A DNA stretch of 7,995 nucleotides from BMS3B sp964501105 (GTDB lineage: Archaea; Hydrothermarchaeota; Hydrothermarchaeia; Hydrothermarchaeales; BMS3B), in NCBI GenBank assembly GCA_964501105.1, contig CAZCRG010000080.1, forward strand, positions 1 through 7,995, in the 5' to 3' direction. Position 1 is the stretch's first letter. The number at the start of each line of letters is the position of its first letter. The notes under the pieces were generated by a model. It was not told the DNA's origin and ran no database searches. It saw nothing but the letters and a program-made list of their open reading frames with translations. The position numbers and the translations under genes are program-made. Positions 1 to 5,318 of the stretch are shown piece after piece.

Positions 1-2
1 TA

Positions 3-518
3 ATCGATAATGAAACTAAATTCTTAGTTGCCACTCACTTATCTGGAGAAAGAACGATAGAGGAAGTTATCAAGCTGTTTAAACAAGCAAAAGAAGGATC
101 TGCTGAAAGACCGAAAAGAATAGTTGTAGATGGTTTGTGGGCTTATGAGAAGGGTTTCAAGAAAGTTTTCTATAGCAGGTATAAGGAGCATAGAGTTGAA
201 TTTGTGAGAAAAGCTGGAATAAGAGCAAGAGAAACAAACAATGTTGTTGAAAGATTGCATGGAACTTTAAAGGATAGGTTAAAGCCTTTAAGAGGATTGA
301 AAAGTGAGGAAACGGCTAAGATTTGGTTGGATGGTTGGTTTGTTTACTATAACTTCCTAAGACCTCACTTGAGCTTAAAAGGTAAAACACCTGCTGAAGC
401 TTGCGGAATTGATTTGAAAATGGAAAACGGTTGGGAAGACTTGATAAGAGAAGCTACTTATTACCAAACCAAATTGACAAGGTTTATTTCCAGTAGTGTG
501 GAAGCAGATGTTCGATAA
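3..518 (+). CDS. IS6-family DDE transposase, 5' end outside window
   Basis: The frame is open from the window edge, so this is the C-terminal part (about 171 residues) of a transposase that cuts and joins the ends of the IS. The first visible residues, IDNETKFLVATHLS, match the segment that follows the first catalytic Asp in archaeal IS6 transposases; that Asp is off the window. The second catalytic Asp is in VVDG (codon at 129-131). The catalytic Glu is in NNVVERLHGTLKDR (codon at 249-251). The C-terminal RPHLSLKGKTPAEACGI is a typical tail of archaeal members. An internal TTG at 135 is not the true start, because the conserved Asp lies upstream of it. The reading frame shows no damage in the visible part, so the enzyme may be active. 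Family assignment is from recognised motifs, supported by the terminal repeat. Confidence 0.88.
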   Translation: MDNETKFLVATHLSGERTIEEVIKLFKQAKEGSAERPKRIVVDGLWAYEKGFKKVFYSRYKEHRVEFVRKAGIRARETNNVVERLHGTLKDRLKPLRGLKSEETAKIWLDGWFVYYNFLRPHLSLKGKTPAEACGIDLKMENGWEDLIREATYYQTKLTRFISSSVEADVR

Positions 519-533
519 TTTTTATTTTTTATT
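519..533 (+). terminator. T-rich terminator after transposase
   Basis: Directly after the transposase stop codon the + strand reads almost entirely T (TTTTTATTTTTTATTT-like). Archaeal RNA polymerase terminates at such oligo-T tracts without needing a hairpin. This is inferred from composition and position only. Confidence 0.45.
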
Positions 534-540
534 TCACCAA

Positions 541-558
541 CAATAAGTTAACAGAACC
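541..558 (-). repeat. Right terminal inverted repeat of the IS6-like element
   Basis: Read on the minus strand from 558 inward the sequence is GGTTCTGTTAACTTATTG. The first nine bases are identical to the start of known IS6/IS240-type terminal repeats. Its position, 23 to 40 bases after the transposase stop, is as expected for the right end. The matching left repeat is outside the window. Confidence 0.65.
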
Positions 559-1004
559 TCTAGAGGTATATTTTTTAAAGGAAAATGCTGGAGGCTTAAG
601 GCTGGATATGGAATAAAAAATGTTGTCGTGGGTTTTTCATGGAGTTTTTCTATAACATGTTCATTAAAAATGTTTAATTATGTGATTTTTATCTTTTACT
701 TCCTTAAACTTTTTATCAACTCTGCAATTTTTGATTTAAAGGATAAAGAAAGAGACAACATTAAAACGATTCCAATATTACTGGGTAAATGGTTTACAAT
801 TTTTTTAGTGCAGTAAATATAACTGCTCATTTGATAACATTTCTGAAGTTTGGGCTACATGTTATTTTGATAACAAGCTTTGTAGCAAGTCATATAGCTA
901 TTTTAACTAAGACAGATAAAATTTCAAGAAATATTATAGATTTAGAGCCGACTCTTTCAATTCTTCTATATCTACTTTTGAAGAATGCTGTTTCACGTAA
1001 TTGA
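559..1004 (+). pseudogene. UbiA-family prenyltransferase, truncated by IS and frameshifted
   Basis: UbiA-family enzymes are membrane proteins that transfer prenyl groups; in archaea they make, for example, digeranylgeranylglyceryl phosphate or quinones. Two frames together give the second half of such a protein. The first frame (559-816) contains GYGIKNVVVGFSW and then NSAIFDLKDKERDNIKTIPILLG. The latter is the second Asp-rich motif (Asp codons at 733, 742 and 754) followed by the family's T-(I/L)-P-LLG segment. It stops at 814-816. The second frame continues from about 801 to 1004 with hydrophobic segments (ITAHLITFLKFGLHVILITSF). Frames join if one T is added to the seven T at 800-806. The N-terminal half with the first Asp-rich motif is missing, exactly where the IS ends. 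The 3' end overlaps the convergent regulator by 71 nt. I infer a dead gene. The left half may still exist beyond the IS. Confidence 0.72.
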
Positions 1005-1737
1005 AGAGGTCTAAACCCCACCTTATACAATCTTTGCTGAAACACATAAAATCTCTCTTGTAGTCGAATATACCGCTTTTGAGGAAGAATGAGATTGAAA
1101 AGAAATTGTCTGTAACTACAAATGAAAATCTAAAATTTTTATTTGAAACATAAAACTTCACATTTTCGCATTTCAATCCAAATTCAAAGTTATTTTTATA
1201 GCGCTCAAGTATCGCTTTAATAACGTCTTCTGAGACGATAATCTCAATATTTTTTCCTTCTTCTGCAAATTTTGAAAACAGATTTATGTACTGATGGAAG
1301 AAAACTGATGCATATCCGTATATCGCCTTTGAGCCCGCTAAGTTTTTCACGAATTCCTCATGGGGTAGATAGACATCCGCACATCTTTCTACAATAGAAA
1401 TCTCTCTAAGTTCATAAAACCTAGCGACAAGATATTCAGGGATATCTTCTAAAATATACATGTTGATATACCTTCCAAATTCTCCAAGAAAATCCTCATG
1501 GGCTTTTATGGTACGGCATATATTCAGCATATACTCTCCTTTGGGAAGAATTGAAACTGTATCGCCTTTTTCTTTTATCAGACCTAAAGAAGACATTTTG
1601 TACAAGATCTGTGCAAGATACGATGAGGAAATCCCGATACTGTTTTTCAATTCATTTTTAGTTTTAGCGCTACCAGAAAGCTTTTCAAGAATTTCAAGAA
1701 TCCTGTTAGATGAAAGTACCCGAATTATATCCCCCAT
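934..1737 (-). CDS. Winged-helix transcriptional regulator with FilR1 (DUF1724) domain
   Basis: A 267-residue DNA-binding regulator. Residues about 5-70 form a winged helix, with the recognition-helix region ISSSYLAQILYKMSSLGLI followed by a wing (EKGDTVSILPKGEYML). Residues about 125-250 match the archaeal FilR1 middle domain: a variable sensor part ending in SGIFDYKRDFMCFSKDCIRWGLDLFNYV, the family's characteristic GxFDY..D...F...A/C..WG..LF segment. Related proteins (MreA, FilR1/FilR2) control methanogenesis or growth mode in methanogens; the ligand is generally unknown. The ATG at 1735-1737 has no clear Shine-Dalgarno. A box-A-like stretch 16-32 bases upstream suggests a nearly leaderless transcript. 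A 15-base perfect dyad lies just beyond. The 3' end converges on the UbiA remnant. The target genes are not evident; nothing adjacent is an obvious partner. Confidence 0.85.
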   Translation of the reverse strand: MGDIIRVLSSNRILEILEKLSGSAKTKNELKNSIGISSSYLAQILYKMSSLGLIKEKGDTVSILPKGEYMLNICRTIKAHEDFLGEFGRYINMYILEDIPEYLVARFYELREISIVERCADVYLPHEEFVKNLAGSKAIYGYASVFFHQYINLFSKFAEEGKNIEIIVSEDVIKAILERYKNNFEFGLKCENVKFYVSNKNFRFSFVVTDNFFSISFFLKSGIFDYKRDFMCFSKDCIRWGLDLFNYVKQHSSKVDIEELKESALNL

Positions 1738-1752
1738 AACTATTGAGATGCC

Positions 1753-1787
1753 ATTTATAACAACTTAAAGGTTGCAGAGTCTCTGCA
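1753..1787 (-). promoter_or_regulatory. Promoter and putative operator of the FilR1-type regulator
   Basis: On the minus strand, AT-rich box-A-like sequences TTTAAG (1764-1769) and TTATAAAT (1753-1760) lie upstream of the ATG at 1737. The first fits a transcript starting at or near the ATG. Immediately upstream, 1773-1787 is a perfect odd palindrome, TGCAGAG-T-CTCTGCA (7-base arms, 1-base centre). A dyad abutting box A is a usual place for an archaeal regulator to bind. Autoregulation is an inference. Confidence 0.4.
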
Positions 1788-1813
1788 TCAGAAAATTATT
1801 ATATTACATCGTT

Positions 1814-1939
1814 TTAATTTAAATCAACCTCGTGTTTTGTCTTGTTATTTTCATCTTCTTCTTTCCTCCCAGTCTCCAACCACCAGCTCCTCAGAAGCTC
1901 ATAAACCCGCTGCATAATCCAATCTTTCACTTGAAGCAT
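1814..1939 (-). CDS. Possible small ORF, 41 residues, unknown
   Basis: A short minus-strand frame in the otherwise gene-free stretch. It starts at an ATG at 1937-1939 and ends in TAA at 1814-1816. The product begins MLQVKDWIMQRVYELLRSWW and ends in a charged tail (ETGRKEEDENNKTKHEVDLN). The first part would form an amphipathic helix with aromatic residues, and the composition is more protein-like than its surroundings. The frame is open for nine more codons upstream of the ATG, so it could equally be the C-terminal scrap of a lost gene. There is no clear ribosome binding site and I recognise no family. It may be chance. Confidence 0.2.
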   Translation of the reverse strand: MLQVKDWIMQRVYELLRSWWLETGRKEEDENNKTKHEVDLN

Positions 1940-2265
1940 AAGAAGGGAAAAGATTGGTAAAATTTCCTATCTCTGAAATTTCGAAATGAACCATCGGGCA
2001 CTGAAGCGCTAACACTGAAGTTCATCACTTTGATAGCACGGTTTGAAATGCAAAATATTGAGGTACAAAGCGAAAAACAATGGGTTTACTTTCAACTTTG
2101 AAAGGTCGCAAAACGTTAGAAATAGGGGTACAAAACCGTTGATTTTAAGAATGTTGACTTTGCACCCCAGCGGTAAACCTATGTGCATATTTACTGTCTT
2201 TATTTTTATATCTTCTCCCACAATACTGCTGTTGTAGTTTTTAGTGCTAATGGTGGAGAAATAGA
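1940..2265. other. Intergenic stretch without a recognisable gene
   Basis: No convincing coding frame is seen here. It holds several small symmetries: a 10-base palindrome ATTTCGAAAT (1978-1987), two copies of CACTGAAG (1999-2006 and 2013-2020), and an inverted repeat CTTTCAA-CT-TTGAAAG (2089-2104). A looser inverted pair is TGGGTTTAC (2080-2088) and GTAAACCTA (2174-2182). No oligo-T terminator for the tRNA is visible just past 2266. The segment may be a decayed remnant next to the tRNA 3' end. Confidence 0.4.
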
Positions 2266-2340
2266 TGCTCCGGTCGGGATTCGAACCCGAGTCGCCGGCT
2301 CGAAAGGCCGGCATGATTGGCCGGTCTACACTACCGGAGC
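2266..2340 (-). tRNA. tRNA-Glu: tRNA-Glu (anticodon TTC)
   Basis: The minus strand folds into a complete 75-base cloverleaf. The acceptor stem is GCTCCGG/CCGGAGC with discriminator A at 2266. The anticodon arm is CCGGC-CTTTCGA-GCCGG, giving anticodon TTC. The T arm is GGG-TTCGAAT-CCC with the invariant TTCGA. The sequence matches the typical archaeal tRNA-Glu layout. No intron is present and CCA is not encoded, since TCT follows the discriminator. The gene is transcribed away from the asparagine-synthetase-like gene and shares its upstream region. Its 3' end faces the AT-rich accessory part of the window. Confidence 0.97.
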
Positions 2341-2360
2341 AGCAGAAGTAAATTACAGCA

Positions 2361-2375
2361 AATAACTTATTTACT
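2361..2375. promoter_or_regulatory. AT-rich divergent promoter for tRNA-Glu and the asparagine-synthetase-like gene
   Basis: The + strand CTTATTTA (2366-2373) is centred about 25 bases before the ATG at 2395, as expected for box A of a leaderless archaeal transcript. The same stretch read on the minus strand (AAGTTATTT, about 2360-2368) is centred about 24 bases before the 5' end of the tRNA. One AT-rich segment may therefore serve both directions. Confidence 0.4.
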
Positions 2376-2394
2376 TTTCGGTTAATAATAGAGT

Positions 2395-3669
2395 ATGATT
2401 CTAGGAACTTGTAAGAATGCTCACATGGGCAAGTGGATTGAAAAATTAAGGGATAGGCTTAACTGCTTTTCCTCAGGTGATTTGAAGCTGTGCAGCACAG
2501 GCGAAATACTCCACGACTGCTCCGGTGAGATTGCTGTTGCTCTCGAGGGTGCAATTTTCAATGCTGAAAGGCACGGGTTTAAAGATAACTCTGCTCTACC
2601 CCACATTATAGAGGAGAACCTTGCAGAAGGCTTTGAGAAGGCTGTAAGGGCTGCCCTTGAGAGTTTAGATGGTGAGTATACATTTGTGGCCTTTTATAAA
2701 GGGAAAATTGCCCTTGCCAGAGACACTGTTGGCTCGAGACCCCTTTACTATACAAAAGAAGCCTTTTCAAGTTCTAGAAATCTTTTACCTGAGGCAGAGG
2801 TTCTTAAGCCGGGTGAAATCCTATTTCTATCAGAGGGCGGAGTAAGCTCAGTTGAGATTGAGAGGTTGCCAGATAAGATTGAAGTCTCCAGTCCTGCAGT
2901 TGAACTGAGGGAAGCCCTTGTGGAGGCTGTGAAGAAGAGAGCAGCCTTTGCTGAGAGATTTGGAATACTCTATTCTGGCGGCATAGATAGTGCAGTAATT
3001 ACAAAAATAGCCCTTGACCTTGGTTATAAGCCCAGGCTTTACATGGTGGGAACAGAAGGCTCCCTGGATGAACAGAGAAGCAGAGAGGCTGAAGAGCTCT
3101 TCGGTCTTGAGGTAATCTTCAGAGAGGTGAGCCTCCATGAGGTTAAGGAAGCTCTCCCTCAGGTTGTTCAGACCATTGGTACAGCTGAACCCCTTCAGGT
3201 GTCCATAGCACTTCCTCTCTATTTTGCCACTGAGAAGGCAGGGAAGAAAGGGGAGAGGTACATTTTGACTGGTCAGGGTGGAGATGAGCTTTTTGGAGGC
3301 TACTATCGATACCTGAGCTTCACCCCTGAGAAGCTTCAGGAGGAGCTTCTGAGGGACCTCCTGAATCTTCACTCAGAGAACCTTGAAAGGGACTATAGCA
3401 TAGCAGCAAGAAATCAGATGGAGATTCTGAGCCCCTATCTTGATAAGAGGGTAATTCGGATAGCTATCTCACTGTCCCCTGAGATGAAGGTTTATCAGGG
3501 GAGGAGAAAAGTAGTATTGAGGGAAGTGGCAGAGCTTCTGGGCCTTCCAGAAAGTATTGTTGAGAGGGAAAAGAAGGCCATGCAGTACAGCTCGGGGATA
3601 AATAAGATCCTGGAAAAAATAGCTGGAAGGAAAAAGAGGGAATACCTCAAGAAGTATCTCATGGTTTAA
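2395..3669 (+). CDS. Asparagine-synthetase-like protein with degenerate glutaminase domain
   Basis: A 424-residue relative of glutamine-dependent asparagine synthetase (AsnB), which amidates aspartate in an ATP-dependent reaction. The C-terminal synthetase domain looks intact: PP-loop SGGIDS (194-199), GQGGDELFGGY (293-303) and SPYLD (346-350). The N-terminal domain is shortened. It keeps traces of the glutaminase fold (EGAIFN at 51-56 for the usual NGEIYN; ALARDTVGSRPLYY at 106-119 for the usual RDRFGIKPLYY). It lacks the family's MCGI start, whose Cys2 is the glutaminase nucleophile. An in-frame stop at 2389-2391 sits just upstream, so the Cys is not hidden by a wrong start; the fitting box A also supports ATG 2395. 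I infer that it cannot use glutamine by the normal route and may use free ammonia, another amine donor, or a partner protein. The substrate is not certain. Its 3' end overlaps the convergent winged-helix gene by 11 nt. Confidence 0.85.
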   Translation: MILGTCKNAHMGKWIEKLRDRLNCFSSGDLKLCSTGEILHDCSGEIAVALEGAIFNAERHGFKDNSALPHIIEENLAEGFEKAVRAALESLDGEYTFVAFYKGKIALARDTVGSRPLYYTKEAFSSSRNLLPEAEVLKPGEILFLSEGGVSSVEIERLPDKIEVSSPAVELREALVEAVKKRAAFAERFGILYSGGIDSAVITKIALDLGYKPRLYMVGTEGSLDEQRSREAEELFGLEVIFREVSLHEVKEALPQVVQTIGTAEPLQVSIALPLYFATEKAGKKGERYILTGQGGDELFGGYYRYLSFTPEKLQEELLRDLLNLHSENLERDYSIAARNQMEILSPYLDKRVIRIAISLSPEMKVYQGRRKVVLREVAELLGLPESIVEREKKAMQYSSGINKILEKIAGRKKREYLKKYLMV

Positions 3670-3853
3670 ATTTGATGTATATCTCTTCTCTTGTTTTCCT
3701 TATTTCAACCCAGCCCTTCTCTTTCATCTCCAGAATCTTCTTTGATAGGTAGGTCCTGCTGTAGCCTGTTACAGAAGCAAGTTCCTCGAGGCTAACCTCT
3801 TTGGGATAGAAATTTTCCAGCAGGTCTATTAGGTACTTTTCAATACGGCGCAT
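3659..3853 (-). CDS. Small winged-helix DNA-binding protein
   Basis: A 64-residue protein that is almost entirely one winged helix-turn-helix. Helix 1 is RIEKYLIDLLENF. The HTH is VSLEELASVTGYSRTYLSKKILEMKEKGWVE (about 20-50), and the wing is IRKTREEIYIKF. It lacks any ligand or dimerisation domain. The ATG follows the endoQ stop codon by 6 nt, so the two are almost certainly cotranscribed. Its end overlaps the convergent asparagine-synthetase-like gene by 11 nt. No clear ribosome binding site precedes it, and reinitiation after endoQ is possible. A dyad at the operon promoter makes autoregulation a reasonable guess. The exact family (MarR-, Lrp- or ArsR-like) cannot be fixed from so short a protein. 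Confidence 0.75.
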   Translation of the reverse strand: MRRIEKYLIDLLENFYPKEVSLEELASVTGYSRTYLSKKILEMKEKGWVEIRKTREEIYIKFKP

Positions 3854-3859
3854 AAGGCA

Positions 3860-5074
3860 TCAAAAGGAATCTAAACTCCTCTGCTTATTATCCTTCCGTT
3901 TTTGTCCAGCCTCTTCGAAGAGCACCTCTCCATATCTCCCGCCTCCTCCTTCTCTTATTCTGAAGTTTCCTTTTCTGAAGGAGAGTATATAGGCTGCCAC
4001 TGTTTCACCGCCTTCTTTTGCAATCTCTTCAAAGGGTGCATCTATAAGCACTGTAATTTCGCTCCCAAATTTCGAAACGAGCTTATTCCAGAGGTTCTGC
4101 ACTTTCTTGGAGTAGGAATTTGTATTAACAGCACTGGCAATAATCTCAGACAGGGGAGCTATCCTTATATACCTGGGCCTGTGCTCAGGATGTCTCGGCT
4201 CGCTCCAGGTGGCAATCTCCTTTATTCTATCTTTAACTCCCTTCTTTATTCTCCCTCCACACTTACTGCACCTCCACTTTAATTTCTCAGCATCCTCCAG
4301 CTCGTATATAGCAAAGCACTTTATGCAGGCACTCCTGTGGTACTTTCCTAAGCGGGGATCAAAGCCCACATTGAGCACCACTTTTCTGCCCTTCCTGCGC
4401 TCTAAAGCCATAGCCACTTCCTTGAAGGTTATATCTTCAACTTCAAGACGATTGAACTCTCTGCCCAGCTTATTTGGCCAGGGCGAATGGGCATCGCTGT
4501 TGCTCAGAAAGGTTAAATCCTGGAGCTCTTCAATGGTGTCAGCCATGCTTGTATCTGCGCTGAGCCCCAGCTCAATAAATTTAACTTTGCTGAGGGCACT
4601 TCTGTAGCACTCCTTCAGGGAGTCGTACTCTTTGTATATACTTGTCCAGGGTACAAAGGCATGGCTTGGTCCAATAAGGCCTCCAGCCTCTGAGACAATA
4701 TCTGCTATTTCTTCACCCTCAAGGCTCAGATGTGGCCTTCCATCTTTATCCAGATCTGAGGAATGTCTGGAGAACTCCTCTCTCAAGCTTTCGGCGGAGC
4801 TTACGTCCGGGAGGATAGCAAAGTGGTGAACTCTCCTTGAGTCCTCAACCTCAAGAGTTACTATAAACTTTGTTTCTCCTATAGCAAATATACCATCCTC
4901 ATAGCTCTCAAGTTTTTTTATCTCTTTCAACCATTTACCATGGAGGGCATCTCCAGTGCCTACGAGATTTAGACCCTTGAGGGCAGCCTGCTTCGCTATA
5001 ATGGGTAACTCCATATTCTTTGAAGTTGCACCTGAGTACCTGCTGTGGATATGAAAGTCAGCGTTAATCTGCAA
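3860..5074 (-). CDS. endoQ: Endonuclease Q (PHP-domain DNA repair endonuclease)
   Basis: EndoQ cuts DNA 5' of deaminated bases (uracil, hypoxanthine, xanthine) and abasic sites. The 404-residue protein has the full family layout. The N-terminal PHP metal site shows DFHIHS (D6, H8, H10), GTGD (D42), E75, HH 83-84, GPSH (H138) and NSDAHS (D194, H196). A zinc-finger-like part follows with C250-x2-C253 and C269-x2-C272, then a helical C-terminal domain. The last seven residues, QRSLDSF (398-404), fit a PCNA-interacting (PIP) motif, as known for Thermococcales EndoQ. The start is TTG (5072-5074), because no ATG or GTG lies between it and the stop at 5108-5110. The next Met (residue 21) would remove the first metal ligands. 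GGTGGT lies 3 nt before the TTG. The gene heads a two-gene operon with the winged-helix protein and has its own TATA box. Confidence 0.92.
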   Translation of the reverse strand: MQINADFHIHSRYSGATSKNMELPIIAKQAALKGLNLVGTGDALHGKWLKEIKKLESYEDGIFAIGETKFIVTLEVEDSRRVHHFAILPDVSSAESLREEFSRHSSDLDKDGRPHLSLEGEEIADIVSEAGGLIGPSHAFVPWTSIYKEYDSLKECYRSALSKVKFIELGLSADTSMADTIEELQDLTFLSNSDAHSPWPNKLGREFNRLEVEDITFKEVAMALERRKGRKVVLNVGFDPRLGKYHRSACIKCFAIYELEDAEKLKWRCSKCGGRIKKGVKDRIKEIATWSEPRHPEHRPRYIRIAPLSEIIASAVNTNSYSKKVQNLWNKLVSKFGSEITVLIDAPFEEIAKEGGETVAAYILSFRKGNFRIREGGGGRYGEVLFEEAGQKRKDNKQRSLDSF

Positions 5075-5133
5075 TGGACCACCAGAAAAAAGTTGAAGCT
5101 GTGGGACTTAAATTTAACCCATAAAGAAGGGGG

Positions 5134-5161
5134 TTTATAAGGGTACTAAATATCAGTACCC
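5134..5161 (-). promoter_or_regulatory. endoQ promoter with abutting dyad operator
   Basis: On the minus strand CTTATAAA (5134-5141) is a good archaeal box A. It predicts a start near 5110 and a leader of about 37 nt before the TTG of endoQ. Directly upstream, 5141-5161 is a perfect dyad, GGGTACT-N7-AGTACCC, with the 7-base centre GATATTT. It occupies the place of the TFB recognition element and upstream activators, so a protein bound there could block or assist initiation. It overlaps the outermost unit of the hairpin array. Confidence 0.5.
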
Positions 5162-5304
5162 CCTCTCTACACCCCGGTTGCTTACGCAACAGATTCAGAA
5201 ATATAACCCACTTTCTAAACCCCAATGGCTCCGCCACGGTGACAAAAATATAACACCCTTCCTCGAACCCCCACGGCTGTCGCCGTAGATTGATTGGAGA
5301 TAAC
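5147..5304. repeat. Tandem array of ~48-bp units with covarying hairpins
   Basis: Three diverged units lie head to tail between the CNNM-family gene and the endoQ promoter. On the + strand each has AAATAT(A/C), a pyrimidine stretch with CCC and CTTTCT/CTTCCT/CTCTCT, then an A/C-rich ACCCC, then a hairpin. The hairpins are GTTGC-TTAC-GCAAC (5177-5190), TGGC-TCC-GCCA (5226-5236) and ACGGC-TGTC-GCCGT (5273-5286). They start exactly 48 bases apart (5177, 5225 counting one extra wobble pair, 5273). A fragment AGATAAC near 5298 may begin a fourth unit. On the minus strand the loops are GTAA, GGA and GACA, and the middle stem gains a G-U pair. Changed stems with kept pairing point to selected structure. 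It could be a structured 3' UTR, a small RNA or a DNA repeat. It matches no family I recognise. Confidence 0.65.
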
Positions 5305-5318
5305 TGCTGGTGGTTCTT

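Larger units (their letters stand above)
1..558 (+). mobile_element. IS6-family insertion sequence, right part only
   Basis: This is the right-hand portion of an insertion sequence. It contains most of the catalytic half of a DDE transposase, a T-rich tract after the stop, and a terminal repeat. Read inward on the minus strand from 558, the end is GGTTCTGTTAACTTATTG, which resembles the GGTTCTGTTGCAAAG-type ends known for IS6/IS240 elements. The left end lies outside the window. The 8 bases after 558 (TCTAGAGG) would be the target duplication expected for this family, but its partner copy cannot be seen. The element abuts the remnant of a prenyltransferase gene, so it probably interrupted it. 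Confidence 0.8.

Noticed and set aside
557..566. CCTCTAGAGG palindrome at the IS end as an operator
   Set aside because: It straddles the IS boundary (558/559), so the symmetry is probably created by the insertion junction and not a binding site.
2009..2314. 101-codon minus-strand frame
   Set aside because: It begins inside the tRNA-Glu gene and runs on into the gene-free stretch. The first part is simply the tRNA read as codons, and the rest resembles no family.
2848..3372. 174-codon minus-strand frame
   Set aside because: It lies fully antisense to the conserved synthetase domain (SGGIDS to GQGGDELFGGY) and has no recognisable motifs, so it is a shadow of that gene.
3902..4607. Two plus-strand frames over endoQ
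   Set aside because: They are antisense to the zinc-finger and PHP regions, with low-complexity Ser/Leu-rich products typical of shadow frames.
5147..5304. CRISPR array
   Set aside because: The units are diverged throughout, with no constant repeat separated by unique spacers. Only about three units exist and no cas gene is near.
5147..5304. Box C/D or H/ACA guide RNA
   Set aside because: CTGA occurs by chance on the minus strand, but there is no paired RTGATGA box. There is no kink-turn plus ACA at a fitting distance in every unit.
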